Below, in pieces: positions 12,846 through 21,243 of a stretch of 64,000 nt of DNA (its first letter is position 1; each line of letters opens with the position of its first letter). The notes beneath the pieces were generated by a model that saw only the letters and a program-made list of their open reading frames with translations, was not told the origin of the DNA and did no database searches. The position numbers and the translations under genes are program-made. This DNA is from Stenotrophomonas tumulicola (GTDB lineage: Bacteria; Pseudomonadota; Gammaproteobacteria; Xanthomonadales; Xanthomonadaceae): positions 496,001 through 560,000 of the forward strand of contig NZ_JACGXS010000001.1 of the NCBI RefSeq assembly GCF_014117215.1, in the 5' to 3' direction.

Positions 12846-15368
12846 ATGTCCGCATCTTCCGATTCCGAAGTCGTTTCCTCCCGTCCGCGCCATGCGCTCA
12901 TCACGGTCCTGTCGCTGCTCCTGCTGCTGCTCGGGGGCGTGATCGGGGGATTGGGCGCGTGGCTGGCGCTGCTCGGTGGCTCCTGGTACTACGTGTTGGG
13001 TGGTATCGGCATGCTGGCCAGTGGGGTACTGCTGTGGCGCAACCAGCGCAGTGGCGCCTGGGTGTTCGCCGCGTTGTTCGTCGGTACCCTGCTGTGGACC
13101 TGGTGGGAGTCGGGCAGCAATTACTGGCGCTGGGTACCGCGCCTTGGCCTGGTCACCGCGCTGGGCTTCGTGCTGGCGTTGCTTGCACCGACACTACGCA
13201 GCCCGGTACCTGCGCGGATTTCGCGCAGCATTGCCGGTGTGCTCGCACTGGTGTTCGTCGCCGCCTTCACCCTGGCGTTCGTGCCGCATGGGGTCACGGC
13301 GGCAGCGCCAGGCTTCCCGCAGCCGCTGGCGGTGGCTGGCATGTCGCCGACCAAGGAAGCGCCGCTGCAGCCGGCGGACCGGCCCGCGCCGGAGGACTGG
13401 CCTGCCTGGGGGCGCAGCAACGAGGCCACGCGGTTCAGTCCGTCGCAGCAGATCACGCCGGACAACGTAGCCAACCTGCAGCCGGCGTGGACCTTCCGCA
13501 CCGGTGACCTGCCCGACAAGCGCTGGGGGGCCGAGACCACGCCGTTGAAGGTGGGTGACAGCTTGTACCTGTGCACGGCGCGCAACCAGTTGATCGCGCT
13601 GGATGCGGCCACCGGCAAGGAGCGCTGGCGCTTCGACCCCAAGGTCAAGGATGCCTCCATTCCCTATACCGCCGCCTGTCGTGGGGTGTCGTACTACGAA
13701 GTGCCCGCTACGCCCTCGCGCGACACGCTGCTCAACGACGTCGCCGCCGATCTGGCACTGCCCACGCTCCTTGCCACGGCAGCTGCACCCGTTGCCCCCA
13801 GGGCTGCCTGTGCGGCACGGATCATCGAAGGCACGCTGGACGGCCGCCTGGTTGCCGTGGACGCCGCCACCGGCGCGCCGTGCCGTGATTTCGGCAACAA
13901 CGGGCAGGTCGACATCACCGTCGGCATGGGTGATGTACCCCCGGGCTACGTCTCCATCACCGCGCCTCCGGCCATCGTGCGCGGGGTGATCGTCACTGGC
14001 CACCAGGTGCTGGATGGCCAGCGTCGCGACGCACCTTCGGGCGTCATCCAGGCCTACGATGCGGTGACCGGCAAGCTGCGCTGGGCCTGGGACATGGACC
14101 GCCCGGATCGCTCCGGCGCGCCGCCGGAGGGCGAGATCTATACCCGCGGTACCCCGAACATGTGGACCACCGCCACCGGCGACGATGCGCTCGGCCTGGT
14201 CTACCTGCCGATGGGCAACTCGGCGGGCGATTACTGGAGTGGCTCGCGCACCGAGAACCAGAACCGCTATGCGACCTCGCTGGTGGCCATCGACGTGACC
14301 AGCGGCAAGCCGGCCTGGCATTTCCAGGCGGTGCGCAAGGACGTGTGGGATTACGATCTCGGCTCACAGGCCACGCTGGTCGACTATCCGACCCCGGCCG
14401 GCAAGGTGCCGGCCATCCTGCTGCCGACCAAGCAGGGTGACATGTATGTGCTGGACCGCCGGACCGGCAAGCTGCTGACCGACGCGGAAGAACGCGACGT
14501 TCCCGGTGGCGGTGTCGAACCGGACCAGCGTGCGCCACGCCAGCTGTTTTCGCTGTTCCATACGCTGCGCAAGGATGACCTGACCGAGCGCGACATGTGG
14601 GGCATCACGCCGATCGACCAACTGGTGTGTCGCATCCAGTTCCGCAAGGCGAGCTACAAGGGTTTCTATACGCCACCGGAAACCGACCGCCATTCCATCG
14701 AATATCCTGGTTACAACGGTGGCTCGGACTGGGGTGGCGTGGCGGTGGATCCGCGGCGTAGCGTCATCATCGCCAACTACAACGACATGCCCAATTACAA
14801 CCGGCTGGTGCCGCGTGCCGTGGCCGACCGCAAAGGCTGGTTGCCACGCGAACAGATGACGGCCGACAAGGGCGGCGCGGAAGGTGCCGGCGATCCGCAG
14901 GTGGGCACGCCCTACGCCATCGACGTCAATGCCGGTTGGCGTCTTCCCTTTACCAAGCTGCTGTGCAAGCAGCCGCCATACGGTGGCATCCGTGCCATCG
15001 ACATGCGTACCGGCAAGACACTGTGGGATCGTCCGTTCGGCAGCGCACGCGGCAACGGGCCCTTTGGCCTGCGCTCCGGCCTGCCGATCGACATCGGCAC
15101 GCCGAACAATGGTGGCTCGGTGGTTACCGCCAGTGGGTTGATCTTCATCGCGGCAGCCACCGACGACCTGCTGCGCGCCATCGACATGGAGACCGGCAAG
15201 GAGCTGTGGCACGCCAAGCTGCCCGCCGGTGGCCAGGCCAATCCGATGATCTACGAGTACCAGGGTCGTCAGTACGTGGTCATCATGGCGGGAGGCCATC
15301 ATTTCATGGAGACCCCGCCGGGCGATTACGTGATCGCCTACGCATTGCCCGAAGGGAAGAAGATATAG
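12846..15368 (+). CDS. Membrane-bound PQQ-dependent dehydrogenase, glucose/quinate/shikimate family
   Basis: The enzyme oxidises a sugar or cyclic polyol in the periplasm and passes electrons to ubiquinone. The 840-residue product has about five transmembrane segments in the first ~150 residues and then an eight-bladed propeller starting near DWPAWGRSNEATRFSP. Propeller signatures include YLCTARNQLIALDAATGKE, YDLGSQATLVD and GLIFIAAATDDLLRAID. Length and membrane domain fit Gcd and QuiA alike. The segment PGYNGGSDWG followed by ANYNDMPNYN looks more like the quinate/shikimate branch, but this is from memory. No pqq biosynthesis gene is in view. The start is set by CCAGGAG upstream of the ATG. 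Confidence 0.88.
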   Translation: MSASSDSEVVSSRPRHALITVLSLLLLLLGGVIGGLGAWLALLGGSWYYVLGGIGMLASGVLLWRNQRSGAWVFAALFVGTLLWTWWESGSNYWRWVPRLGLVTALGFVLALLAPTLRSPVPARISRSIAGVLALVFVAAFTLAFVPHGVTAAAPGFPQPLAVAGMSPTKEAPLQPADRPAPEDWPAWGRSNEATRFSPSQQITPDNVANLQPAWTFRTGDLPDKRWGAETTPLKVGDSLYLCTARNQLIALDAATGKERWRFDPKVKDASIPYTAACRGVSYYEVPATPSRDTLLNDVAADLALPTLLATAAAPVAPRAACAARIIEGTLDGRLVAVDAATGAPCRDFGNNGQVDITVGMGDVPPGYVSITAPPAIVRGVIVTGHQVLDGQRRDAPSGVIQAYDAVTGKLRWAWDMDRPDRSGAPPEGEIYTRGTPNMWTTATGDDALGLVYLPMGNSAGDYWSGSRTENQNRYATSLVAIDVTSGKPAWHFQAVRKDVWDYDLGSQATLVDYPTPAGKVPAILLPTKQGDMYVLDRRTGKLLTDAEERDVPGGGVEPDQRAPRQLFSLFHTLRKDDLTERDMWGITPIDQLVCRIQFRKASYKGFYTPPETDRHSIEYPGYNGGSDWGGVAVDPRRSVIIANYNDMPNYNRLVPRAVADRKGWLPREQMTADKGGAEGAGDPQVGTPYAIDVNAGWRLPFTKLLCKQPPYGGIRAIDMRTGKTLWDRPFGSARGNGPFGLRSGLPIDIGTPNNGGSVVTASGLIFIAAATDDLLRAIDMETGKELWHAKLPAGGQANPMIYEYQGRQYVVIMAGGHHFMETPPGDYVIAYALPEGKKI

Positions 15369-15466
15369 GGCAGCAGCGCAACCCCTTTTCGCGCCCCTGC
15401 ACGTTGGAAGTACTGTGCGGGGACGGGGTCGCCGCCATGTGGATCCATTGACGAGGAGGTGTGCAG

Positions 15467-16075
15467 ATGAAGGAAATGGAAGGAATCCAGGTCTCGGTCG
15501 CTACCCGATGGCACCAGCTTGCGGTGCCACTGGGCTTTCTGCTGGCAGGCGGCAGCGTGGCCTTCATCGTATTCAATCGCGGTCCGCTGCTGCTGGCGTT
15601 CGCCGTGGCGCTGGGATTGCTGGTGTTGCCACCGGTGCTGGCTTTCGTCGGTTTTCCCACCCGCAACCTGGTCAGCGTGATGCCCGATGGATTGATCTTT
15701 TCGCGCCGTGACCCGGTTGCCTTCGCGGACATATCCAGTTGGGGCACCGATGATTTCCTCAAGCTGGTCCGCCCCGGCCAGCCCACGCTGTTGATCAGCG
15801 CGGTGGACCTGCCCAGCCGCGAGCGGCTGCTGCGGGAGTTCGAGACGGCACTGCAGGCCTGGCAGCAGCGCCAGCCTGCGGTGACCAGGCATGCGCGGCG
15901 CAGCTATTTCTACGGCTCGCTGCGTGCCCGTGCCATTGGCGCGCTGATCGTGGTGCTGGGCGTGGGTTCGTCCATCCTGGCGTTGTCCACGCGCGATCCT
16001 TCCTACCGCCTGGCGGCGGTCGGCGGCCTGGGCGCGATGTTCGGCCTGGCGATGATGCGGGGCAGGCGGGTATAG
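15467..16075 (+). CDS. Small membrane protein of unknown function
   Basis: I do not recognise this 202-residue protein. Two hydrophobic stretches near the N-terminus (WHQLAVPLGFLLAGGSVAFI and LLLAFAVALGLLVLPPVLAF) and two near the C-terminus (ALIVVLGVGSSILAL and LAAVGGLGAMFGLAMM) suggest four membrane segments, with a soluble central part of ~90 residues. The overall pattern resembles bacterial proteins with a PH-like middle domain, but this is not secure. The ATG at 15467 has an excellent ribosome site (GAGGAGGT) upstream. It follows the PQQ dehydrogenase by 98 bases on the same strand and converges on the DUF3037 gene with only 19 bases between. Confidence 0.65.
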   Translation: MKEMEGIQVSVATRWHQLAVPLGFLLAGGSVAFIVFNRGPLLLAFAVALGLLVLPPVLAFVGFPTRNLVSVMPDGLIFSRRDPVAFADISSWGTDDFLKLVRPGQPTLLISAVDLPSRERLLREFETALQAWQQRQPAVTRHARRSYFYGSLRARAIGALIVVLGVGSSILALSTRDPSYRLAAVGGLGAMFGLAMMRGRRV

Positions 16076-16094
16076 GGGCGCCGGCACGCGTCTG

Positions 16095-16481
16095 TCACTC
16101 GGGGGTACGCACCATTTTCGCCAGCAGGTGCTCCACCACGCCGGCAGGGTTCGTCGTACGGCCCACGTGCGAGCTGGACATCTGCACCACCGAGCTGCGC
16201 TTGGCGGTGAGGAAATGGAAGCGCGCACGTGCCGGCAACCGGGCGATCGGACCGGCATCGGCATCGCCGCGGCAGATGGCGACGATGGCATCCAGCCATG
16301 GTTGCAGTGCTTCCAGGTCCAGCGATGGCGCGAACGCGCGCAGGCGGCCGGGATCGATCTCGATGGCTGCTTCCAAGTGCCGCGCACCAGGGCAGGACAC
16401 GATCACCCCGACGTTGATGAACTCCTCGCGCTCGACCCGCGGTACCACGCGGATCACCGCATAGTCATAGGTATGCAGCAT
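16095..16481 (-). CDS. DUF3037 domain protein
   Basis: A 128-residue protein that fits DUF3037 (function unknown). It begins MLHTYDYAVIRVVPRVEREE and continues with FINVGVIVSC, both typical of the family; the rest is rich in Ala, Arg and Val and has no membrane segment. It is the downstream gene of a pair with the HipA-like kinase: its ATG lies 17 bases inside the kinase coding sequence. That overlap makes translational coupling likely and suggests a joint role. No known catalytic motif is visible. Confidence 0.8.
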   Translation of the reverse strand: MLHTYDYAVIRVVPRVEREEFINVGVIVSCPGARHLEAAIEIDPGRLRAFAPSLDLEALQPWLDAIVAICRGDADAGPIARLPARARFHFLTAKRSSVVQMSSSHVGRTTNPAGVVEHLLAKMVRTPE

Positions 16482-17241
16482 GGGCACGGACGGCCTCCTG
16501 GACGAAGGCCGCGCGCCTGCGCAGGCGTTGCTTGAGATAATCCAGGTAGGCTTGGCGGTACGCGGCAGGGCTCTCGAAAGCCGGCTCATCGACCAGCCAG
16601 GCATCAGGCACCAGCGCCACGATGCGCTCGATTTCGTGATCCGGAAGGCGTGCTGCCAGCGCGTCGTCGACAGCGGCGATATCGGTGGCGAATGGCAGCA
16701 GCACATGGTCGCGGATCAGCACGAACGGTTTTTCGCAGGCTTCGCCGGCACTGGCCCAGTCGTGGTGGAAATACATCGCGGCCCCATGGTCGATCAGTTG
16801 CAGTTCGCGGTGCCATACCATCAGGTTGGGGTTGCGTGCCGTGCGGTCGACATTGCTGGTGAATGCATCGAACCAGACGATGCGCGAGGCGAGGCCGGCG
16901 TCCACCGGCATTGCTGCAGGGTCGTAATTTATCGCGCCTGGCAGGTAATCGCTGCCCAGGTTCAGCCCTTCGCTGGCGCGGATCAGGTCCTGGATTTCCG
17001 GGTCCGGTTCGGTACGGGCGAACTCCCGGTCCAGGTCGACGAACACCATCTCCGGAATCGGCAGGCCCAGCGTCCGCGCCAGTTCGCCGGCGATCAGTTC
17101 AGCGATCAGCGCTTTCGGTCCCTGTCCGGCGCCGCGGAACTTGAGCACCACCATGCCGTCGTCATCCGTCTCGACGATGGCGGGCAGGGAACCGCCTTCG
17201 CGCAGCGGGGTTACATATCGCAGGGCGTGCACGGTACGCAC
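16465..17241 (-). CDS. HipA-like kinase
   Basis: A 258-residue protein of the HipA-like kinase group, distinct from classic HipA of HipBA toxin-antitoxin modules, which is nearly twice as long. Kinase features are visible: a candidate ATP-binding lysine in VVLKFRG (~residue 32), a catalytic-loop-like NVDRTARNPNLM and a metal-binding-loop-like LQLIDHG. The start is the GTG at 17241, chosen because AAGGA lies at the right distance upstream and because the product then begins MRTVHALRYV. No HipB-like helix-turn-helix gene is next to it; instead a DUF3037 gene overlaps its 3' end. Substrate and role are unknown; a stress or defence function would be a guess. Confidence 0.78.
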   Translation of the reverse strand: MRTVHALRYVTPLREGGSLPAIVETDDDGMVVLKFRGAGQGPKALIAELIAGELARTLGLPIPEMVFVDLDREFARTEPDPEIQDLIRASEGLNLGSDYLPGAINYDPAAMPVDAGLASRIVWFDAFTSNVDRTARNPNLMVWHRELQLIDHGAAMYFHHDWASAGEACEKPFVLIRDHVLLPFATDIAAVDDALAARLPDHEIERIVALVPDAWLVDEPAFESPAAYRQAYLDYLKQRLRRRAAFVQEAVRAHAAYL

Positions 17242-17292
17242 GGCGGTTTCCTTGTCAAAGCCGATCGCAAGGTTACCGCAACCGCCACGCCG

Positions 17293-17316
17293 GTAGTGAC
17301 GGGCAATGCCCGTCAC
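17293..17316. repeat. Single REP (GTAG type)
   Basis: GTAG followed by TGACGGGCAATGCCCGTCA, a slightly altered stem-loop of the same class as the zipA-ligA array. It sits upstream of the HipA-like gene and just past the methyltransferase stop. Confidence 0.85.
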
Positions 17317-17341
17317 CAGGCAGAGCTGCCCGCGTATGCAG

Positions 17342-18028
17342 TCAGCCCGGTTTCCGGCCAACCCATCCCTTGAAGGTCAACCCTGCATAGAACAGCTCGA
17401 TATCCACGAATCCCGCTTCCCGCAGCAATGCCGCTTCCTGTTCCGGGTCCAGCAGGGCAAGGCGCTCGCTGATGGCACGGGCGGCATTGGCAGCGTTGCC
17501 CGGATCGACGCCCGAAGACGCGGCAAACGCCGCATAGCGCGCCAGCCAGCGTGACTTGGCTGGCTCGGCCTGCGGGAAACTGTGGTGCGCAAGCACCAGC
17601 GGTGCGCCGGGTTTCAGGCGCCTGGCCAACTCGCGCAATGTCGTGCGGCGTTCTTCCAACGACAGGAAATGCATGACCAGGATCGACGTTGCGCCATCGA
17701 ATGCCTCCTGTGGCGCTGAATCAAGATAGCCTTCGTGCAGTTGCACCCGTTCGGCCAGGGCGCCCAGATGGGCACGTGCCAGCGACAGCATCTCCGCCGA
17801 AGGATCAACACCCAGGAACTGCCAGCCCGGATGCGCCTCGGCGAAGACCTTCAGTTCCAGTCCGCCGCCTGCGCCCAGCACCAGCACGCGGCCGGTAGCG
17901 GGTACCGATTCGGCCAGCAGCAACGTGGCCATCTGTTGCAGCGCATGAAAGCCCGGCACCTGGCGGATGGGACCTTCCGCGTAGCGCGCGACGGCCTGGG
18001 GATCGGTGAAAGACACGGCAGGCCTCAT
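17342..18028 (-). CDS. Class I SAM-dependent methyltransferase
   Basis: A 228-residue Rossmann-fold methyltransferase; the substrate is unknown. The SAM-binding glycine motif is VLVLGAGGGLELKVFAE (~residues 48-64), the acidic residue after strand 2 is in FLGVDPS, and motif 4 is around TSILVMHFLSL. The ATG at 18028 gives the product MRPAVSFTDP; another ATG seven codons upstream (18049) overlaps a -10-like GATACAAT on the minus strand and is less likely. REPs flank the gene on both sides. It is separated from the MFS gene by 78 bases. Confidence 0.85.
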   Translation of the reverse strand: MRPAVSFTDPQAVARYAEGPIRQVPGFHALQQMATLLLAESVPATGRVLVLGAGGGLELKVFAEAHPGWQFLGVDPSAEMLSLARAHLGALAERVQLHEGYLDSAPQEAFDGATSILVMHFLSLEERRTTLRELARRLKPGAPLVLAHHSFPQAEPAKSRWLARYAAFAASSGVDPGNAANAARAISERLALLDPEQEAALLREAGFVDIELFYAGLTFKGWVGRKPG

Positions 18029-18056
18029 CAGGCAGGGAGTGCCCCACATTGTATCG

Positions 18057-18080
18057 GCAGTGACGGGCCATGCCCGTCAC
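18057..18080. repeat. Single REP (GCAG variant)
   Basis: GCAG followed by TGACGGGCCATGCCCGTCA, between the methyltransferase start and the stop of the MFS gene. The first G of the GTAG header context is kept but the T is C. Confidence 0.82.
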
Positions 18081-18106
18081 CGGATAAAGCAGAGGGCGCC
18101 CCCGGA

Positions 18107-19345
18107 TCAGTGGCTGCGGCGGTTCGGCAGCAGTGCAGCCACGATGCCCAGCAGTGGCAGGAACGAGATCAACTGGTAGACCCACAGGATGCTGGTGTGG
18201 TCGGCCAGCACGCCCAGCACCGCCGCACCCAGTCCGCCCATGCCGAAGGCAAAGCCGAAGAACAGCCCGGACACCGTGCCGATGCGATGGGGCATCAGCT
18301 CCTGCGCGTAGACCAGGATGGCCGAGAACGCCGATGACAGCACGAAGCCGATGATGACCGCCAGTACGCCGGTCCATGCCAGGTCGACGTATGGCAGTGC
18401 GAGCGCGAACGGCGCCACGCCGAGGATCGATGCCCAGATCACCGGCTTGCGGCCGATGCGGTCGCCGACCGGACCGCCGATCAGCGTGCCCGCCGCCGAT
18501 GCCAGCAGGAAGGCGAACAGGTGCATCTGCGCGCTCTGCACCGACACGTGGAATTTCTGGATCAGGTAGAACGTGTAGTAACTGCTCAGGCCCGCGATAT
18601 AGAAATACTTGCTGAAGATCAGCACCAGCAGGATCGCGATGATCCAGCCGACCTTTTTCGCCGGCAGGGCATTCGATGCCGCGGCCGGGCCGGTACCGGC
18701 GATGGCAGCAGCGGGAGGCGCGGCGGCCGTGCTGGCCAGGTGCTGCTGGTACCAGCGGCTGACATAGGTCAGCAGCGCGATGCCGATCAGCGCCGCACCG
18801 GCGAACCAGGCCACGCTGGTGCGCCCGTTCGGCACGATCACGGCCGCAGCCAGCAGCGGCCCGATCGCGGTGCCGGTGTTGCCGCCCACCTGGAACACCG
18901 ACTGCGAAAGGCCATGGCGTCCGCCGGATGCCAGCCGTGCGATGCGCGAGGATTCGGGGTGGAAGATCGCCGAGCCGATGCCCACCAGCATCGCGGCCAC
19001 CAGCACCATCGTGAAGTTCGGCGCATATGCCAGCAGCAACAGGCCGCACAGGGTGGAGGTCATGCCGAAGGGCAGCGAATAAGGTGCTGGCCGCCGGTCC
19101 GTGCGCAGGCCGATCAACGGCTGGAACAGTGATGCGGTGAGCTGGTACGTCAGCGTGATCAGGCCGATCTGGGCGAAGCTGAGGTTGAACTGTCCCTTCA
19201 GGATCGGGTACAGCGCCAGGATCAGCGACTGCATCATGTCGTTGACCAGGTGTGAACCGGTGATCGCCGCCAGCACGCTGGCGACAAGCGGGCGGCGCGA
19301 AACAGGCGCAGCGGCAGGGGGCAGGGAGGTGGCCGTCGAGGACAT
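18107..19345 (-). CDS. MFS exporter, fosmidomycin-resistance (Fsr) type
   Basis: A 412-residue major facilitator with about twelve membrane segments, closest in character to the Fsr (fosmidomycin resistance) family. Family-like stretches are GSHLVNDMMQSLILALYPIL near the N-terminus, GLITLTYQLTASLFQPLIG, and GIGSAIFHPESSRIA, in which the HPE is typical. A loop of ~45 residues rich in Ala and Pro separates the two halves. It is transcribed divergently from the AraC-type regulator, with 65 bases between the two starts, so that regulator is the likely controller. The real substrate could be another small anionic or aromatic compound. Confidence 0.86.
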   Translation of the reverse strand: MSSTATSLPPAAAPVSRRPLVASVLAAITGSHLVNDMMQSLILALYPILKGQFNLSFAQIGLITLTYQLTASLFQPLIGLRTDRRPAPYSLPFGMTSTLCGLLLLAYAPNFTMVLVAAMLVGIGSAIFHPESSRIARLASGGRHGLSQSVFQVGGNTGTAIGPLLAAAVIVPNGRTSVAWFAGAALIGIALLTYVSRWYQQHLASTAAAPPAAAIAGTGPAAASNALPAKKVGWIIAILLVLIFSKYFYIAGLSSYYTFYLIQKFHVSVQSAQMHLFAFLLASAAGTLIGGPVGDRIGRKPVIWASILGVAPFALALPYVDLAWTGVLAVIIGFVLSSAFSAILVYAQELMPHRIGTVSGLFFGFAFGMGGLGAAVLGVLADHTSILWVYQLISFLPLLGIVAALLPNRRSH

Positions 19346-19410
19346 GGGGCAGGGGGGAAGTCGGGATGCAGCGCATGGTAGAGTGGCGCCGGTTGCCCAT
19401 CCCGCGAGAT

Positions 19411-20214
19411 ATGGTCATTCATCGTCTGAAAAAGGACATCGCCGGGGCGCTCGGGCACGGTCGTCCGCTACCGGCCGGTGCCGAAACGCCAGTGTTCTGC
19501 CGCGCGCGCGATTATCTTGCCGATACCGTCATCGGCCTGCATCACCATCCCGACCGCCATCAACTGGTCTACGCCGAAACCGGCGTGCTGGTGGTGCATG
19601 CCGGTAGCGGTCGCTGGGTAGTGCCCAGCACGCGGGCGATCTGGATGCCGGTCGGCATGGGCCATCGCGTGGACTGCATCGGCAGAGTACGCATGCGCAG
19701 CCTGTACGTGCTGCCCGATGCCATGCCCCACGCGCCCGTCGAAGCCTCCACGGTATCGATCACGCCGCTGCTGGCCGCACTGATCCACGCAGCGGTGGAA
19801 GTGCCGCACCCTTATGACGAGCATTCACGCGATGGCCGGCTGATGCGCTTGATCCTGGACGAACTGCAGGCACTTCCCATCTTGCCGCTGCATCTGCCCG
19901 AACCCGCCGATCCGCGGCTGCGCCGCATCGCCCGGCAGCTGGAACGGCGGCCGGATGATCCCTCCACGCTGCAGGACTGGGCTGCGCGCCTGCAGGTGGA
20001 CGTCAAGACCGTCCAGCGGCTGTGCCAGCGTGAGCTGGGCATGACGTTCGGCCAGTGGCGACAGCAGGCGCGCCTGCTGCGCGCGCTGGAGCAGTTGGCA
20101 CAGGGGCGGAAAGTCATCGACGTGGCGCTGGCACTGGGGTACGACAGTCCCAGCGCGTTCGCCAGCATGTTCAAGAAACGTTTTGGCCTCAGCCCGAGCC
20201 GGTTCTTCAATTGA
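19411..20214 (+). CDS. AraC family transcriptional regulator
   Basis: A 267-residue regulator with an N-terminal cupin sensor domain (around LHHHPDRHQLVYAETGVLVV) and a C-terminal AraC double helix-turn-helix (~residues 170-267), ending with the conserved IDVALALGYDSPSAFASMFKKRFGLSPSRF-type second helix-turn-helix. It diverges from the MFS exporter gene, which it probably controls. The ATG at 19411 leaves a 65-base shared promoter region. In-frame ATGs at 19366 and 19375 would nearly close that gap, so they are less likely, although the chosen start has only a weak ribosome site. It converges on the LysR gene with 21 bases between stops. Confidence 0.87.
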   Translation: MVIHRLKKDIAGALGHGRPLPAGAETPVFCRARDYLADTVIGLHHHPDRHQLVYAETGVLVVHAGSGRWVVPSTRAIWMPVGMGHRVDCIGRVRMRSLYVLPDAMPHAPVEASTVSITPLLAALIHAAVEVPHPYDEHSRDGRLMRLILDELQALPILPLHLPEPADPRLRRIARQLERRPDDPSTLQDWAARLQVDVKTVQRLCQRELGMTFGQWRQQARLLRALEQLAQGRKVIDVALALGYDSPSAFASMFKKRFGLSPSRFFN

Positions 20215-20235
20215 ACCCTGTGCCGCGACGCGGTG

Positions 20236-21138
20236 TCAGGGAGTAGACCCACGGTGCCAGGCACGCACATGCTCCACCAGCGCACGCAGCTTGGCCGGCG
20301 GGTTGTGCCGGTTGGGGAAATACAGGAAGAAGCCGGGGAATGCCGGAAGGAATTCGGCAAGCAGCGGCACCAGTTCGCCGCGCGCGATGTACGGCGCGAA
20401 CGTTTCCTGCATCCCGATGGTGATTCCACCGTCGGCCAACGCGGTGCGCACCATCAGCAACATGTCATTGCTGGTGATCCGTGGCTCGACGGTCACGTCG
20501 AAATCCTGGCCGTCTTCGGCGAATTCCCAGCGATAAGGCGCCACGCCGGGTGCCGGTCGCCAGCCGATACAGCGCTGTGCTGCCAGTTCGCGTGGGTGCG
20601 TGGGCGTTCCATGGCGGGCGAGATAGGCGGGCGAAGCGACCACCACCTGCCGTTGCGGTCCGGTGATGGGAATGGCCACCATGTCCTGTTCGATCACCTC
20701 GCCAAGGCGCACGCCTGCGTCGAAGCCGGCCGCCACGATGTCTGATTCATCGTCGGTCACCGTGACATCCAGGGTGATGCCCGGATGGTTTTCGGCGAAC
20801 GCGGCGATCAGTGGCCCGGACAGGAAGTGCTCGGCAATGGAGGTTACCGCCACCCGCAACAGGCCGCGTGGCTGGCCCTCACCGGCTGCTTCTTCCATCG
20901 CCGTGGCCACCGTGGCAAGCGGGCCGGTTATCTGCCGGTGCAGGCGCTCGCCGGCCTCGGTCAGGCGCACGCTGCGGGTGGAGCGCTGCACCAGTGCGAT
21001 GCCCAGGTCATCTTCCAGGCGACGGATGCCCTGGCTGACGGCGGAGCGGGTCACACCCAGGCGGTCGGCCGCCGCGCGGAAATTGTCGCCTTCGGCGACG
21101 GCAAGGAACAGGCGAAGCAGGTTGAGATCGGCGTCCAT
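20236..21138 (-). CDS. LysR family transcriptional regulator
   Basis: A 300-residue LysR-type regulator. The N-terminal winged helix-turn-helix (residues ~1-60) includes FRAAADRLGVTRSAVSQGIR; the effector-binding part follows from ~90 on (LRVAVTSIAEHFLSGPLI). It resembles the PhrR/DsdC-like group often found divergent from a short-chain dehydrogenase, as here. The start codon abuts a 17-base LysR-box palindrome, so binding could block its own transcription. No ribosome site is visible before this ATG. Confidence 0.92.
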   Translation of the reverse strand: MDADLNLLRLFLAVAEGDNFRAAADRLGVTRSAVSQGIRRLEDDLGIALVQRSTRSVRLTEAGERLHRQITGPLATVATAMEEAAGEGQPRGLLRVAVTSIAEHFLSGPLIAAFAENHPGITLDVTVTDDESDIVAAGFDAGVRLGEVIEQDMVAIPITGPQRQVVVASPAYLARHGTPTHPRELAAQRCIGWRPAPGVAPYRWEFAEDGQDFDVTVEPRITSNDMLLMVRTALADGGITIGMQETFAPYIARGELVPLLAEFLPAFPGFFLYFPNRHNPPAKLRALVEHVRAWHRGSTP

Positions 21139-21139
21139 T

Positions 21140-21156
21140 GGTTACCAATACTAACC
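21140..21156. promoter_or_regulatory. LysR-type operator between the LysR and SDR genes
   Basis: GGTTACCAATACTAACC has five-base inverted arms (GGTTA / TAACC) around seven bases and contains the T-N11-A pattern of LysR boxes. It lies directly against the LysR start codon and ~90 bases before the SDR start. Confidence 0.6.
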
Positions 21157-21243
21157 ATTCTGTCCAGCCGCTGACGGATTCCCTCGACAGCTGATGGTCC
21201 GTAACGTGGCCGCTCCCGTTGCATCCACCATCAGGAGCCCGCC

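Noticed and set aside
16465..17241. Classic HipBA toxin-antitoxin module
   Set aside because: The protein is too short for HipA and no HipB-like gene adjoins it.
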